Assembly: GCF_008831285.2 (NCBI RefSeq)
Contig: NC_045141.1
Location: forward strand, 15,984,106 to 16,044,105
Length of the DNA stretch: 60,000 nucleotides
From: Nymphaea colorata
Lineage: Eukaryota; Streptophyta; Magnoliopsida; Nymphaeales; Nymphaeaceae
Direction of reading: 5' to 3'
In this document: positions 37,759 to 48,150 of the stretch, one piece after another
How the letters are laid out: every line of letters starts with the position of its first letter
How positions within the stretch are numbered: the stretch's first letter is position 1
Made by a program: the position numbers and the translations under genes
Notes under the pieces: generated by a model
Told to the model about the DNA's origin: nothing
Seen by the model: only the letters and a program-made list of their open reading frames with translations
The model's database searches: none

Positions 37759-39018
37759 GGACTCCAAAGCATGTGAACATAATTGGAATTATGGAGATGG
37801 CAATCTAAACAGACATTGTTTTGTTTGTTGCCGCTACCCTAGTATTGAACACAGGTGGAAATGCACTCTGTGTTACAACGAAATTTGTAGATTATGTCTA
37901 ACTGAACTAAAACCAGATCTAGTTTTGTTTGTTGCAGAAGACAACAAACTTAAGTACAAATTCGAAGAATCTAATCTTCAAAAAAGAATTAGAAGGCTTG
38001 AAAATTTTGGAGAAAGTATTGAGGAATTTAAAGCATATTAAAAAACAGCTTCTTGAACTTCAAGAATAGACTAACCGTCTCCAAAAAACTATGGAGAAAG
38101 GAAAGGAACCTTTAATTACCAAATATGGTAATAAAATAAAACTTGAAAAACCACCAAATTTTATAAGTTTTATTCACCATAAGGATTGTAATGACCCTCA
38201 TTTTTACCAACTATTATTGAAGTTCAAGCACTCATAGATACAAGATGTACAATAACAATCATGAGTCTTTAGTTGATCCAAAGTACACCAAGACTTTGAA
38301 TAAACCCATAATATCTAATACTATGTTCGGCCATAATTTGGGAGATACAATATTTATTCCAAAAGATTGAGTGAAACTCCAACTTATCATTGAAAACAGA
38401 GACTTACTAACCAATTTTGTTGCTCAAAAATTTATATTAGCAACCTTCATTGTAAACATATACATTTCTTTATAGGCTTAAGTTTCCTTATCGGTGTTAG
38501 TCATGGAATGTTGCTCACTAAAAAACAATTACATATATTCCACGAACCTTCTACCTGGTTTGATGAGATCCTTTGCAAACATGAAAATTTTTACAACTAC
38601 AAATAGTGTCCAAAATGGAAAGTGCGAGAGAAGTGTGGTGGGACCTTCAAAAAATCCACTACCTCCACCTCCACTAGAAGACCAATGCACTTGTCCTATT
38701 AAAGGACAACGCAAAAAGCAAGCCATGATGTGTCAAACCATTATGGATAGAGAATATATCTCTACATTTCTAGAACATGAAGTCAAATACCACCTAATCC
38801 CGAATTATCAAGGATTAGTTGATATTGATCTTGATGGATTTGGAACATTTGAGTATGTTCTAGATACAAAAGAATCCTAAACTGCTTCGAACAAGTTGGA
38901 ATCAATTCAAGATATCAGGAAATAGACGACCTAATTTCTAGATTATCAAAGCTTGAAATTATAGGAGTTAATCCCGAAAAATATTAGGAGAAAAGTCAGT
39001 AACATGTAAGCTTGATAT
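37751..39018 (+). pseudogene. endogenous caulimovirid: 5' part of Pol ORF (Cys/His domain, protease, start of RT)
   Basis: Starts at ATG 37751, overlapping the capsid stop. The first 60 codons form a Cys/His-rich domain (CEHNW, HCFVCCRYP, HRWKCTLCYNEICRLC). An aspartic protease region follows at about 38150-38500. Its active-site triad reads LIDTRCT, so the invariant Gly of DTG has become Arg by a GGA to AGA change. A Pro-rich linker (PLPPPPLEDQ) and the pre-RT segment run to about 39018, where homology jumps to the transactivator ORF. Stops near 38041 and 38878 break the frame. Most of RT and all of RNase H are missing from this copy. Confidence 0.8.
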
Positions 39019-39180
39019 AAGATCCTTCTTCTTTGGCAAAATTACAGGCATTCTAAAGGATAACTGATATGGGAGACTATATATGTTCTCTGCCAAGTTC
39101 TACTGCAACCTCATGAAGCATAAAAAACAAACTTGTTAGGTCTGTGGCAGAGAAAAAGTTGCAGAAGCCAACTCCGAGAA
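39019..39180 (+). pseudogene. endogenous caulimovirid: C-terminal end of transactivator-like ORF
   Basis: About 160 bp match the end of the longer copy at 44573-45790 (minus), including AKFYCNLMKH and VCGREKV with Cys pairs. It carries stops and is joined directly to the Pol fragment, so most of the ORF was lost by deletion. Confidence 0.65.
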
Positions 39181-39189
39181 TGAAAACGT

Positions 39190-39680
39190 AAAAACTTTTT
39201 GAATCGAAAAAATGGTGCCAGACTCAGGCATCATGTCAAGCCGTGGCAGTATTACCACCAAAAGAGGACGCCACTCAAAGATATCTTCAGATTCGTCAGA
39301 AGAAAGCACGTCCTCATGAAAACTACGTGGACGGCAGCCAGAAAAAAAAGAAATTATTTTTTCTAGAAAGAGAACAATAATGGAAGCTTTGTCAGTACAA
39401 AAAAACAAAGACCACTGACCACACTCAAGAAAGCAAAATTTCGAGTGCAATCATGGAGCCTTATTATTGCAAAAGGCAATGACCAATAGATAATAACAAG
39501 GGATATAGTATTGGGTTCCAACTATAAAGATATTCATTGTAAGTGCATTAGGTATGATGCACAAAGACAAAACATCCTAATGTAATAGTTAGGTGATAAG
39601 GTAGTGAGGGTCCACTTGTAACCCTCAATCATGTACATAGTATATCTCCTCCGCCTATAAATAAGAGGAGAAGGCAGCCA
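39190..39680 (+). promoter_or_regulatory. pararetroviral pregenomic-type promoter, rightward
   Basis: Follows the transactivator end, as the main promoter does in caulimovirids. A strong TATA box CCTATAAATAAGAGG spans 39653-39667, so initiation is expected near 39690. The same block with the same TATA (44072-44082) occurs inverted. Upstream conservation between copies extends about 450 bp. Confidence 0.7.
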
Positions 39681-40559
39681 AAAGGAATTGTCGACAAAGT
39701 AAGCAATCAAGAAAGAAAGAGATCGTCCTTTCGGACTTATGTATTTCTAGCCATGTCTGGCTAAAGAGTTGTAACCTCCTTCTGTCTGAAGGAAGGATGT
39801 TAAAGTTCAATAAGATGTGAAATCTTTGCGAACAGATATTTATTTGTAAGTCTATCTTTTTCCTTTTCGGTTTACTCTTTTGCTTTCTATTATTACATTC
39901 TAAAGGCCTTATTATTGCATAGAGAATTCTAGGCATTTGCTGGCAGCTCTTTATAGGGATAATAAAATATTGTTTATTTCGATGCTTTAGTCTAGGGTTT
40001 TTTATTTGGTAATGCTGAAATGAAGTGTTATAAGGTAAGTACCGCTAAAGCGAAAAAATGCCTGTAGGGAAAAAAAATGCTAAACACAGTTAGTAGAAGT
40101 AAGCCTAGCCAAACATCTAAACCCCATGCAAGGAGTAACAGTATTGTGTCCTAAAAGCTAAATCCAAAGACACGTCTTAAGATAAAAGGATAAAATAAAA
40201 GATTGTAAGAAAGAAAACAGAGGAGGGAGGTTGAGCCTTACAGATGAAACTGTTCAAAGGATCAAACATCTTTAAAAAACTTTAAAGTTCAAACCCTTTG
40301 GAGACAGAAGAAGGTAATCATCCAACTCATACCATGAGTGAAACCAGAACCTTACCATTCTATGGTAGATCTAGAACCCTAGGGGAAGGTCCTTCTTCAT
40401 GAAACCAGTCCTGCCTGACCTTTTTAGGCAAAACAATCAGAAGACCAAGAGATCGTACTTCTTCTAATTATCTTCATAACAAGAAATTAGAGGAAATTAC
40501 TGAAATTTCAGCAAAAACAGTAAGAAAGGGGAGTTAAGCAAATTCTAAACCCTGAAATT
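39681..40559 (+). other. viral leader region with conserved splice donor
   Basis: Expected 5' leader between the promoter and the movement-protein ORF. It has no long ORF. A perfect 5' splice site TAAGGTAAGT lies at 40031-40040 and is kept in the inverted copy (43696-43705). The inverted copy lacks about 95 bp found here near 40130-40225. Confidence 0.6.
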
Positions 40560-41340
40560 TTGTATAGGCATTTATAATGGAGGTCTCTACAAGGAAGATA
40601 CACATACAAGAGAGAGGTAGTTATGTCTGTTCTGAGCAATCAAACAAAAACCATTAACCTATTGAGCCTAGAAGGAGCTCGTAGATTAAAAAAAAGGGGA
40701 TACAACCTAATTCATATAGGTTTAATCGCCAAAAAAATTCAAACCTCTTCATAGGAAAGAGACTGGTACTAAGTGTTTTGTCATGATTCTTGACAAACGC
40801 TTCTACAAAGCTGCTAAAGCAAATTTGGGAGCAATGGAAATCGATCTCAACCAAGGAGCTGAGATTATATATTTAGTACCCAATACCTACATGAGTATTA
40901 GGGACTTCCAAAAATACCTTTGTTTAGGGTTCGAGGCACGGTGATATGAAGATATGACAAAAGAAGATAACCTTCTAATATCTGTTGCCATAGTAAGAAG
41001 ATTAAGTAACAATGATCAAGTTAAATATAACTTGAATATTGATGGTATTGTAGTTGCGGTAGTATCACAAGACATTAAATTTGTCAAACTTAAATCCTAC
41101 AATTCAGAAGAACTTGCAGGACTAGAATGAGAAATAGGAAGAGTTATAGAGGATGAGAAATCCACTAGTCTTCTCATGAGAGCTCTTCACTATGAGAATA
41201 GTGAAGGACAATAATTTATTAGGTTCACGTCTTATGAACTTAGATATCAACCTCTTGAAGAAGATGAACAGTCCCTTCAAGAAGAAAGTAGATCACGAAG
41301 ATATGAAAACCTTATTGCTAGGAGATCAACTTTGTTTTAA
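40560..41340 (+). pseudogene. endogenous caulimovirid: movement protein (30K superfamily)
   Basis: Reads TINLLSLEGARRL and RGYNLIHIGLI, the pattern that opens the 30K movement-protein core of caulimovirids. After a frameshift at about 40735 come the central part (AMEIDLNQGAEIIYLVPNTY) and the C-terminal part to a stop at about 41340. There are further in-frame stops at about 40943 and 41130. Movement proteins form tubules through plasmodesmata. The N-terminal end is uncertain. This copy is longer than the inverted one at 43026-43259. Confidence 0.8.
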
Positions 41341-41419
41341 TCATGGTGTCTAACAAAAAATGGAATGCACCAATAGCACAAAGTCTTGTCATGGAATTTG
41401 TGACCTGTCCCCTCGTTTT

Positions 41420-41431
41420 TGGTAACAGAGC
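41420..41431 (+). other. Met-tRNA primer-binding-site-like sequence of the viral element
   Basis: TGGTAACAGAGC differs at one base from the initiator Met-tRNA complement TGGTATCAGAGC and is followed by AAGGTTAGAT. It lies after the movement-protein ORF and before the dUTPase, not in the promoter/leader. To my knowledge soymoviruses also place the site inside the coding region after the movement protein. Confidence 0.55.
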
Positions 41432-41500
41432 AAGGTTAGATCTCTATACTTTAATTCTTGGTTTAATTACTTTAACCATCATTTAAGTATTTGAATAAAA

Positions 41501-42436
41501 TGGAAAACCTTTTTGAGAAAATATACTTCTTTTTCAATAAAAAAAGCATAACTATTAAAGGATCCAATGACTTGATCCAACTGTTTCTCTACCGACTAGG
41601 CTGATAGATAGAGCAGTAGGTTATTGTCACACCCCAACCTTTTGACCCTCAAATAATTTTTTTTTCTTAAACATAAAGCATTGAGGTATGACGACACAAC
41701 AATTCAAAAAGGAGAGAGCTATGTCATTCAAAACAATAGGGCAAACTTTCATTTATATAACAATTTCAGTTCATACAAAATCATATCTGTGTATGACAAA
41801 AAAGCCTCAAACCATATAATTGATGCCTAACAAAAACAAGACATCAATAAAATCAAAATAAGACGTGCTGACACTACAAAAGACCCAAAGCCTCTCCAGT
41901 AGGATGTGAGTGAAGCCATCTGATCGACCTGCTGCCTCAGGTCTACCAAAACTTGAAAAAGGGAACAACTGAAGGCTTATCCTTCGCAGTATGACAACAA
42001 GTCAGGAAAATCCCTAACCCTCTTAGATAGGGCTCAAATATGAGATAATCATAATCATAAAAACAAGTTATCATCATGTCGTGACAGTTATGACCTTGAA
42101 AGCAGTCATAATACAATTGTTCCTGCAAGAAGTAAAACACTTGTTAATACTGGTTTAGCCACAGCTGTTCCCAAAGGAACTTATGGCCAACTTTCTTCCA
42201 GAAGCGGTTTGACACTTAATTACTCAATCCTAGTAGGAGCTGGAGCAATTGATGAAGACTACAGAGGTGAAGTAAAAATTCTCCTCTTTAACCATTCTGA
42301 TAAAGATTTCATCAAGAAAAGGGACATGATTGCCCAACTAATCCTACATAAAATAACTACTCCTAGAATTAAAGTAGTAGAAAAATGTAATGCCACAATT
42401 CGACAAACAAAAGGATTTGGTTTATTCGAGATTTGA
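41501..42436 (+). pseudogene. endogenous caulimovirid: dUTPase, split by a solo LTR
   Basis: Trimeric dUTPase motifs can be read in order. Motif 1 (VGYD, before the diphosphate-site residues) is split by a solo LTR at 41625-42086. Then come GTYGQLSSRSGL (motif 2), VGAGAIDEDYRGEV (motif 3, with the Asp and Tyr that select deoxyuridine), RDMIAQLIL (motif 4) and TIRQTKGFGL (motif 5). The upstream part has stops in the dUTPase frame. dUTPase removes dUTP so that uracil is not built into DNA; a reverse-transcribing virus can carry one to protect its genome. A second copy is at 49794-50222. Confidence 0.88.
41625..42086. mobile_element. solo LTR (462 bp) with 5-bp target duplication
   Basis: Ends are TGTCACACCCC and GTCGTGACA, giving perfect 6-bp inverted termini TGTCAC/GTGACA. 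GTTAT is duplicated at 41620-41624 and 42087-42091. The paralogous viral copy at about 50140 is uninterrupted (GGTTATGACC), so the empty site is known. There is no internal retrotransposon sequence, so this is a solo LTR left by LTR-LTR recombination. Superfamily not assigned. Confidence 0.92.
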
Positions 42437-42542
42437 TTTATACAGATTATATCCAAAATCTAGACCATACAAAATATATTTGTATGATTTAGAAAATTGG
42501 TAAAAGATACCAAGATCTAGTAACCTCATCCCAGGTCAAATA

Positions 42543-42960
42543 ATGAAAAGATTTGATTATTTGGACCTTACTTTACCACATAATTTCCATATGATAAATA
42601 ATCGAATTAATATTTCTCATAAATGTTATTTCAAAAATACTTTTATTCATGAGTTTCATAGTAATGAACCTCTTTTAAATATGATAATTGATATGATAAT
42701 TTCTTTTAGCAAAAACCTAAAAGAAAAAGATAAATCAGGCACAATGATATTTGATACTATAGCCAGTTCGTTATGAAATAAGAACAGACTATTAAAAGAT
42801 TTGTCTAAAAATATGGACTATCAAAAGTCCCAAATTAATGATTTAATAAAATCATTAAATAAATTTCCTAGATGCCAAACTCTTAATCTTTGGGAAAGAT
42901 TAGAGTATGTTGAAAACAATTTAAATCACAGGTTTAATGAACTAAACATTAAGTCCAGAA
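42543..42960 (+). pseudogene. endogenous caulimovirid: coiled-coil ORF, diverged copy
   Basis: Starts MKRFDYLDLTLPHNF, clearly related to the start of the ORF at 49625 (minus). The following region differs strongly and stops at 42774. Further collinear sequence rich in Lys, Asn and Leu runs to about 42950. The order dUTPase then this ORF is the same in both orientations. Confidence 0.65.
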
Positions 42961-43004
42961 CTAGAAGATCTTACTAAAAGATTTGATAAGATTAAGATAG
43001 ATTC

Positions 43005-43030
43005 CAGTTTACTCCTAGTGAAGCGCTTGT
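43005..43030. other. inversion junction between the two viral blocks
   Basis: Left of about 43018 the sequence matches plus-strand coiled-coil ORF sequence (compare 35998-36060). Right of about 43026 it is movement-protein sequence in reverse complement. About nine bases between them match neither copy. Confidence 0.75.
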
Positions 43031-43259
43031 CAAGAATCATGACAAAACACTTAGTACCAGTCTCTTTCCTATGAAGAGGTCTGATTTTTATAGTGATTAA
43101 ACCCATATGAATTAGGTTGTATCCCCTTTCTTTTAATCTACGAGCTCCTTCTAGACTCAATAGGTTAATGGTTTCTGTTTGATTGCTCAGAACAGAGATA
43201 ACTACCTCTCTATAGGTGTATCTTCCTTGTAGAGGCCTCCATTCTGAATGCCTATACAA
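43026..43259 (-). pseudogene. endogenous caulimovirid: movement protein N-terminal fragment, inverted
   Basis: Minus strand reads TETINLLSLEGARRL, RGYNLIHMGLI and KCFVMILDKRF, intact over this stretch where the plus copy is frameshifted. It is cut after about 75 codons by the inversion junction. Confidence 0.8.
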
Positions 43260-44572
43260 AATTTCAAGGTTTAGAATTTGCCTAACTCTCCTTTCTTACT
43301 GATTTTCTGGAATTTAACCAATTTCTTCTAATTGCATGTTATGAAGATAATTAAAAGAAACACGATTTCTTCGGCTTCTGATTGTTTCACTTAAAAAGGT
43401 CAGGTGTGACTGGTTTCCTGAAGAATGACTTTCCCTCAGGGTTCTAAATCTACCATAAAATGGTATGGTCCTGGTTTCACTCATGGTATGAGTTGGACGA
43501 TTACCTTCTTATGTCTCTAAAGGGTTTGGACCTTAAAGTTTTTTAAAGATGTTTGATCATTTGAACAATTTCATCTGTAAGGTTCAACCTCCCTCCTAAC
43601 TGCATTGCTTGGGGTTTAGATGTTTGGCTGGGCTTACTCCTACTAACTGCATTTAGCGGATGTTTTCCCTAGCAGCATTTTTTTTCCTTGGTGGTACTTA
43701 CCTTATAGCACTTTGCCTCAACATTACCAAATAAAGAACCCTAGACTAAAGCATCGAAATAATCAATATTTTGTTATCCTTGCAAAAGAGCTGTCAGCAA
43801 ATGCCTAGAATTCTCCATGCAAGAATAAGGCCTTTAGAATGTAATAATAGAAAGCAAAAGAGTAAATAGAAAAGGGAAAGGAAGGACTTACAAATAAAGA
43901 TATGTTCGCAAAGATTTCACATCTTATTGAACTTTAAAATCCTTCCCTCAGACATAAGGAGGTTACAACTCTTTAGCTAGACATGGCTAGAAATACATAA
44001 GTCTGAAAGGACGATCTCTTTCTCTCTTGATTGCTTACTTCGTCGATAACCGCTTCTGTCTGCCTTCTCCTCTTATTTATAGGTGGAGGAGATATACTAT
44101 GTACATGATTGAGGGTTACAGGTGGACCCTCACCACCTTATCACCTAACTATTACATTAGGATGTTTTGTCTTTGTGCATCATATCTAACGCACTTTCAT
44201 TGGATATCTTTATAGTGGGACTCTCCACTATATCCCTTATTTTTATCTCTTGGTCCTTGTCTTTTGCAATGATAAGGCTCTATGATTGCACTCAAAATCT
44301 TTGCTTTCTTGAGTGTGGTTGGTGGTCTTCGTCTTTTTGTGCTGACAAAGCTTCCATTATTGTTCACTTTCTAGAAAAAATAATTTCTTCTTTTTCTAGC
44401 TGCCGCCACGTAGTTTTCATGAGGACGTGCTTTCTTCTTACGAATGTGAAGATATCTTTGAGTGGCGTCCTTTTTTGAAGGTAATACCGCCATGTCTTGA
44501 CATGATGTCTGAGTCTGGTGCCATTTTTCTGATTCCAAAAGTTTTTACCTATTCATTCTTGGAGTTGGCTTA
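43260..44572 (-). promoter_or_regulatory. viral leader and pregenomic-type promoter, leftward
   Basis: Inverted copy of 39190-40559. The TATA box CTATAAATAAG is at 44072-44082 on the minus strand and a splice donor matching AAGGTAAGT at about 43696-43704. Transcription would run leftward, toward the rightward promoter at 39.65 kb. Confidence 0.7.
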
Positions 44573-45790
44573 TGCAACTTTTTTTCTGCCATAGACATAA
44601 CAAGTCATGTTTCCATGCTTCATGAGGTTGCAGTAGAACTTGGCAGTTTCTTGAGAACATGTATGGTCTCTCATATCAATTCTCTTTTGAAATGCTTGTA
44701 ATTTTGCCAAAGAAGAATGATCTTTTCTTTTAGCAATACTAATCAAGGCACAACGGCTACTAGAAGCATGATGCCACCAAATATTTTCCATATAGGCTTT
44801 TGCAGCCTTAACAACAACCTCAAGGCCTACTGCTCTCATGTAATAAATTTTAGCTAAATTAGATCCTTATTATAGGGGTAAGCGTTTTTCTCTTGAGTTG
44901 TATCAAAGTTAAGCTCGTAACTTTTTCCTACAATCCCAATGTGGATCAGGTGTAGGCTAGTTTTTTCTTTAAAAGGGTTTTTCCTTTTAATAATTTTAGG
45001 TGCAGCTGAAAAGAACTTTAAAAAGATAACAATTTCTTTAGAAACTGTCAGATTATTGATAGAAAATTCTTTTACCGCCTTCATAATTTCAAAAGGTAAT
45101 AGCCTTATTTTTTCGAAAGAATGAGATAAGTAAATATTACTGATTGATACAAAATTAAACTATTTTGCAATAAACTTAGGTGGAGTACCTTGAAGACAAA
45201 TGATTTTAGGATAAATCTATAGAAAATTTGTTAAATAATTTCCTTGTTAGTCTTTCACATGGAGTTTATATGATTCAAAAAGATTTTGTCCATACAAATC
45301 CACTATTTCAGGATTTTTTAGAATATTTTTCATTACAACTCCTGCGGGGTTTTGAATCTTTGCAGTTTGAAGTTTTGAAACTAAGTCAGCTGCCGTAAAA
45401 ATCGAGCACCGACCTTCAACAACCATTGGAGTAAACACTGATTTTTATCATTCCCAGTTTCCTAAGTTAGATGCAACTTTTCTTTTGCCACTGAGATTTC
45501 AGAGGTGTGAGGTTTCTCTTTCCTAGTTTTCTAGTTTAGAGGCGACTTTTGATCTTCAATGATCTTGCTCATTTGAGGACTTGGTTTTGCAACATTTGTA
45601 ACTACTTCTGTTTTTACTAAGGAGGTTACTTCTTTTTCAAAATTTTGGAATTAATCAATCACAAAATTCTGTTGCTTTGAAAAATCTGATTGCTTTTCAA
45701 AGAATTCTGTCAACAGTCTTTGCTGTTGTTTTCTAAGTTTGAAGAACATATCCACCGCCTATGAAATTTCATCAAAAATATCTTCATTCT
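44573..45790 (-). pseudogene. endogenous caulimovirid: transactivator/viroplasmin-like ORF
   Basis: Located between RNase H and the promoter, the place of the P6-type ORF in caulimo- and soymoviruses. Collinear frames include FTAADLVSKLQTAKIQNP, DLYGQNLFESYKLHVKD, IRLLPFEIMKAVKEFSIN and LHLIHIGIVGKSYEL. A C-terminal part with HTC, FYC, MKHGNMTC and a YGRKK basic end suggests a zinc-binding tail. The spacing of these segments fits the C-terminal half of P6-type proteins, which let ribosomes reinitiate on polycistronic viral RNA. Stops interrupt it at about 45246, 45170 and 44853, and the N-terminus is unreadable. Confidence 0.65.
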
Positions 45791-48150
45791 TTACCCTGCA
45801 AATTAAGCAATCTGGATAAGATGACAGCTATGTTATTGTCTTTATCTTTGATATGCTCAAAAGTGCACTGAAAAGAATATTGGGTTATAAAATTCCTCAA
45901 ATTGAGTCACCTTATTGTAGATGATTTTTTTATATTTCATGTAGTTGTGAACGAAACTTAACAATAACTTCACAATCAGTTCCTTTTGTAAAAGCTTTTC
46001 TTAAAATAAACAATTCAAATGCTTATAATGCATAAGAAATTGCTAAAAGTTCTATATCTATCGAGGAAATATTACCTTTTTCCTGAAATTTGCCAAACGC
46101 ATATATGCAAATTTCTTCGCTTGTCTTAGGATCATGTTTTGAGGGTTTAGCAAGCAATACTACTCTCCATCCAAGATACGATCCATCTGTTTGGATTACC
46201 AAATAATCTGAACTAAGTGGTAACCTAAGTGGTTTTAGCTGTTTTACTAAAGCCTTAATCTTCTGGACCTGGTTTACATCTTCTTCGTTGAAGAACAAAA
46301 CACCATTTGATCTTAATTTTGCATAAAGTCATGATACGAGATTATGCATCTTTGGGATGTAAGGTCTTGCATAGTTTAAGATTCCCAAAAATTGTTGAAG
46401 CGTCTTATTATCTTCAAATTTATCAAGGAAATCTTTTATAATTTTCTCAATTATATGTGGCTGGAGTTTTATGTACCCATTACCAATCTCTGTTCCTAAA
46501 AATTTTAGGTGAGTTTTCATTAACACCAAGTTTCTTTTTAGAAATTATAATTCCATTTTTCTCAACTTTTCAAATACTTTTTTAAGATGAATAATATGTT
46601 CTTCCTTAGTCTTTGAGAAAACTAAGATACCATCAATATAGATTATGGAAAAGTCTTTGCAGCCTTCCATAACGAGGTCTATTTTTCTTTGAAAAACACT
46701 AGGGGCGTTTTTCAAACCAAAGGGCATTACGATCCATTCATAATGTCTTTGGGGACATGTGAAAGCAGTCTATGGTATAGAACTTTCTTCCATTCTGACT
46801 TGCCAAAAACCACTCTTGCAATCAAATTTTGAGAAGTATTTTTTATCCTGAATCTATATCAAGCTTACATGTTACTTGATTTTTCTCTCAATATTTTTGG
46901 GGATTATCTCTTATGATTTCAAGCTTTGATAATCTAGAAATTAGGTTGTCTATTTCTTGATAGCTTGAATTGATTCCAACTTGTTCGAAGTAGTTTAGGA
47001 TTTTTTTTGTATTTAGAACATACTCAAATGTTCCAAATCTATCAAGATCAATATCAACTAATCCTTGATAATTCGGGATCGGGTGGTATTTTAATTTATG
47101 TTCTAGAAAGGTGAAGATATATTCTCTATCCATGATGGTTTGACACATCATAGCTTACTTTTTGTATTGTCCTTTAATAGGATAAGTGCATTGGTCTTGT
47201 AGTGGAGGTGGGGGTAGTGGATTTTTTGAAGGTTTCACCATGCTTCCCTCACACTTTCTATTTTGGACACTATCTGTAGTTGTAAAAAATTCAGGTTTGT
47301 AGAGTATCTCATCAAACCAAGTAGGAGGCTCGTGGAATATCTATAATTGTTTTTTAGTGAGCAACATTCCATGATTAACACCGATATGGAAACTTAAGCC
47401 TATAACGAAATGTATAGGTTTACAGTGAAGGTTGCCAATATAAATTTTTGGGCAACAAAATTGGTTAGTAAAATCTTTGTTTTCATTGATAAGTTGGAGT
47501 TTTACTCTCGAACAAATGTTGTATATTCCAAATTATGGCTGGACATAGTATTAGATATTATGGGTTTACTCAAAGGCTTGGTGTACTTTGGATCAACTAA
47601 AGACTCATCCAAGATTGTTATGGTACATCCTGTATCTATGAGTGCATGAACTTCAATAATATTCTTCAAGGATCAGCATACATTTGACCATTAGTTGGTA
47701 AAAATAAGGATTATCAAAATCCGTATGGTGAATAAAACTTATAAAATTTGGTGGTTTTTCAAGTTTTATTTTATTGCCATATTTGGTCATTCAAGGTTCC
47801 TTTCCTTTCTCCATAATTTTTTGGAGATGTTAATCTATTCTTGAAGTTCAAGAAGTTGTTTTTGAGTTTGTGTTTTAAAATCCTCAATACTTTCTCTAAA
47901 ATTTTCAAGCCTTCTAATTATTTTTTCAAGATTAGATTCTTCAAATTTGCACTTAGTTGTCTTCTGCAACAGACAAAACTAGGTTTGGTTTTAGTTCAAT
48001 TACACATAATCTACAAATTTCGTTGTAACATAGAGTGCATTTCCACCTGTGTTCAATACTAGGGTAGCGCCAACAAACAAAACAATGTCTGTTTAGATTG
48101 CCATCTCTATAATTCCAATTATGTTCACATGCTTTGGAGTCTTCACTCAT
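45791..48150 (-). pseudogene. endogenous caulimovirid: Pol ORF (Cys/His domain, protease, RT, RNase H), inverted
   Basis: Starts at ATG 48150 within an ATGAGTGA overlap with the capsid stop. Order: Cys/His domain (CEHNWNYRDG, HRWKCTLCYNEICRLC); protease with an intact LIDTGCT triad at about 47640; linker and pre-RT to about 46868; RT; RNase H at 46298-45800 (QTDGSYLGW, then SSIDIELLAISYAL). About 250 bp of RT fingers are deleted at about 46860. The catalytic motif reads YIDGI instead of YIDD, and frames break at about 46545, 46320 and 46020. The region around 45830 still shows the HIKDKDN pattern near the end of RNase H. Confidence 0.82.

Noticed and set aside
39136-39450. 104-codon minus-strand frame in the viral promoter region, also seen at 44167-44478
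   Set aside because: Antisense shadow conserved only because the promoter block is duplicated; no domain.
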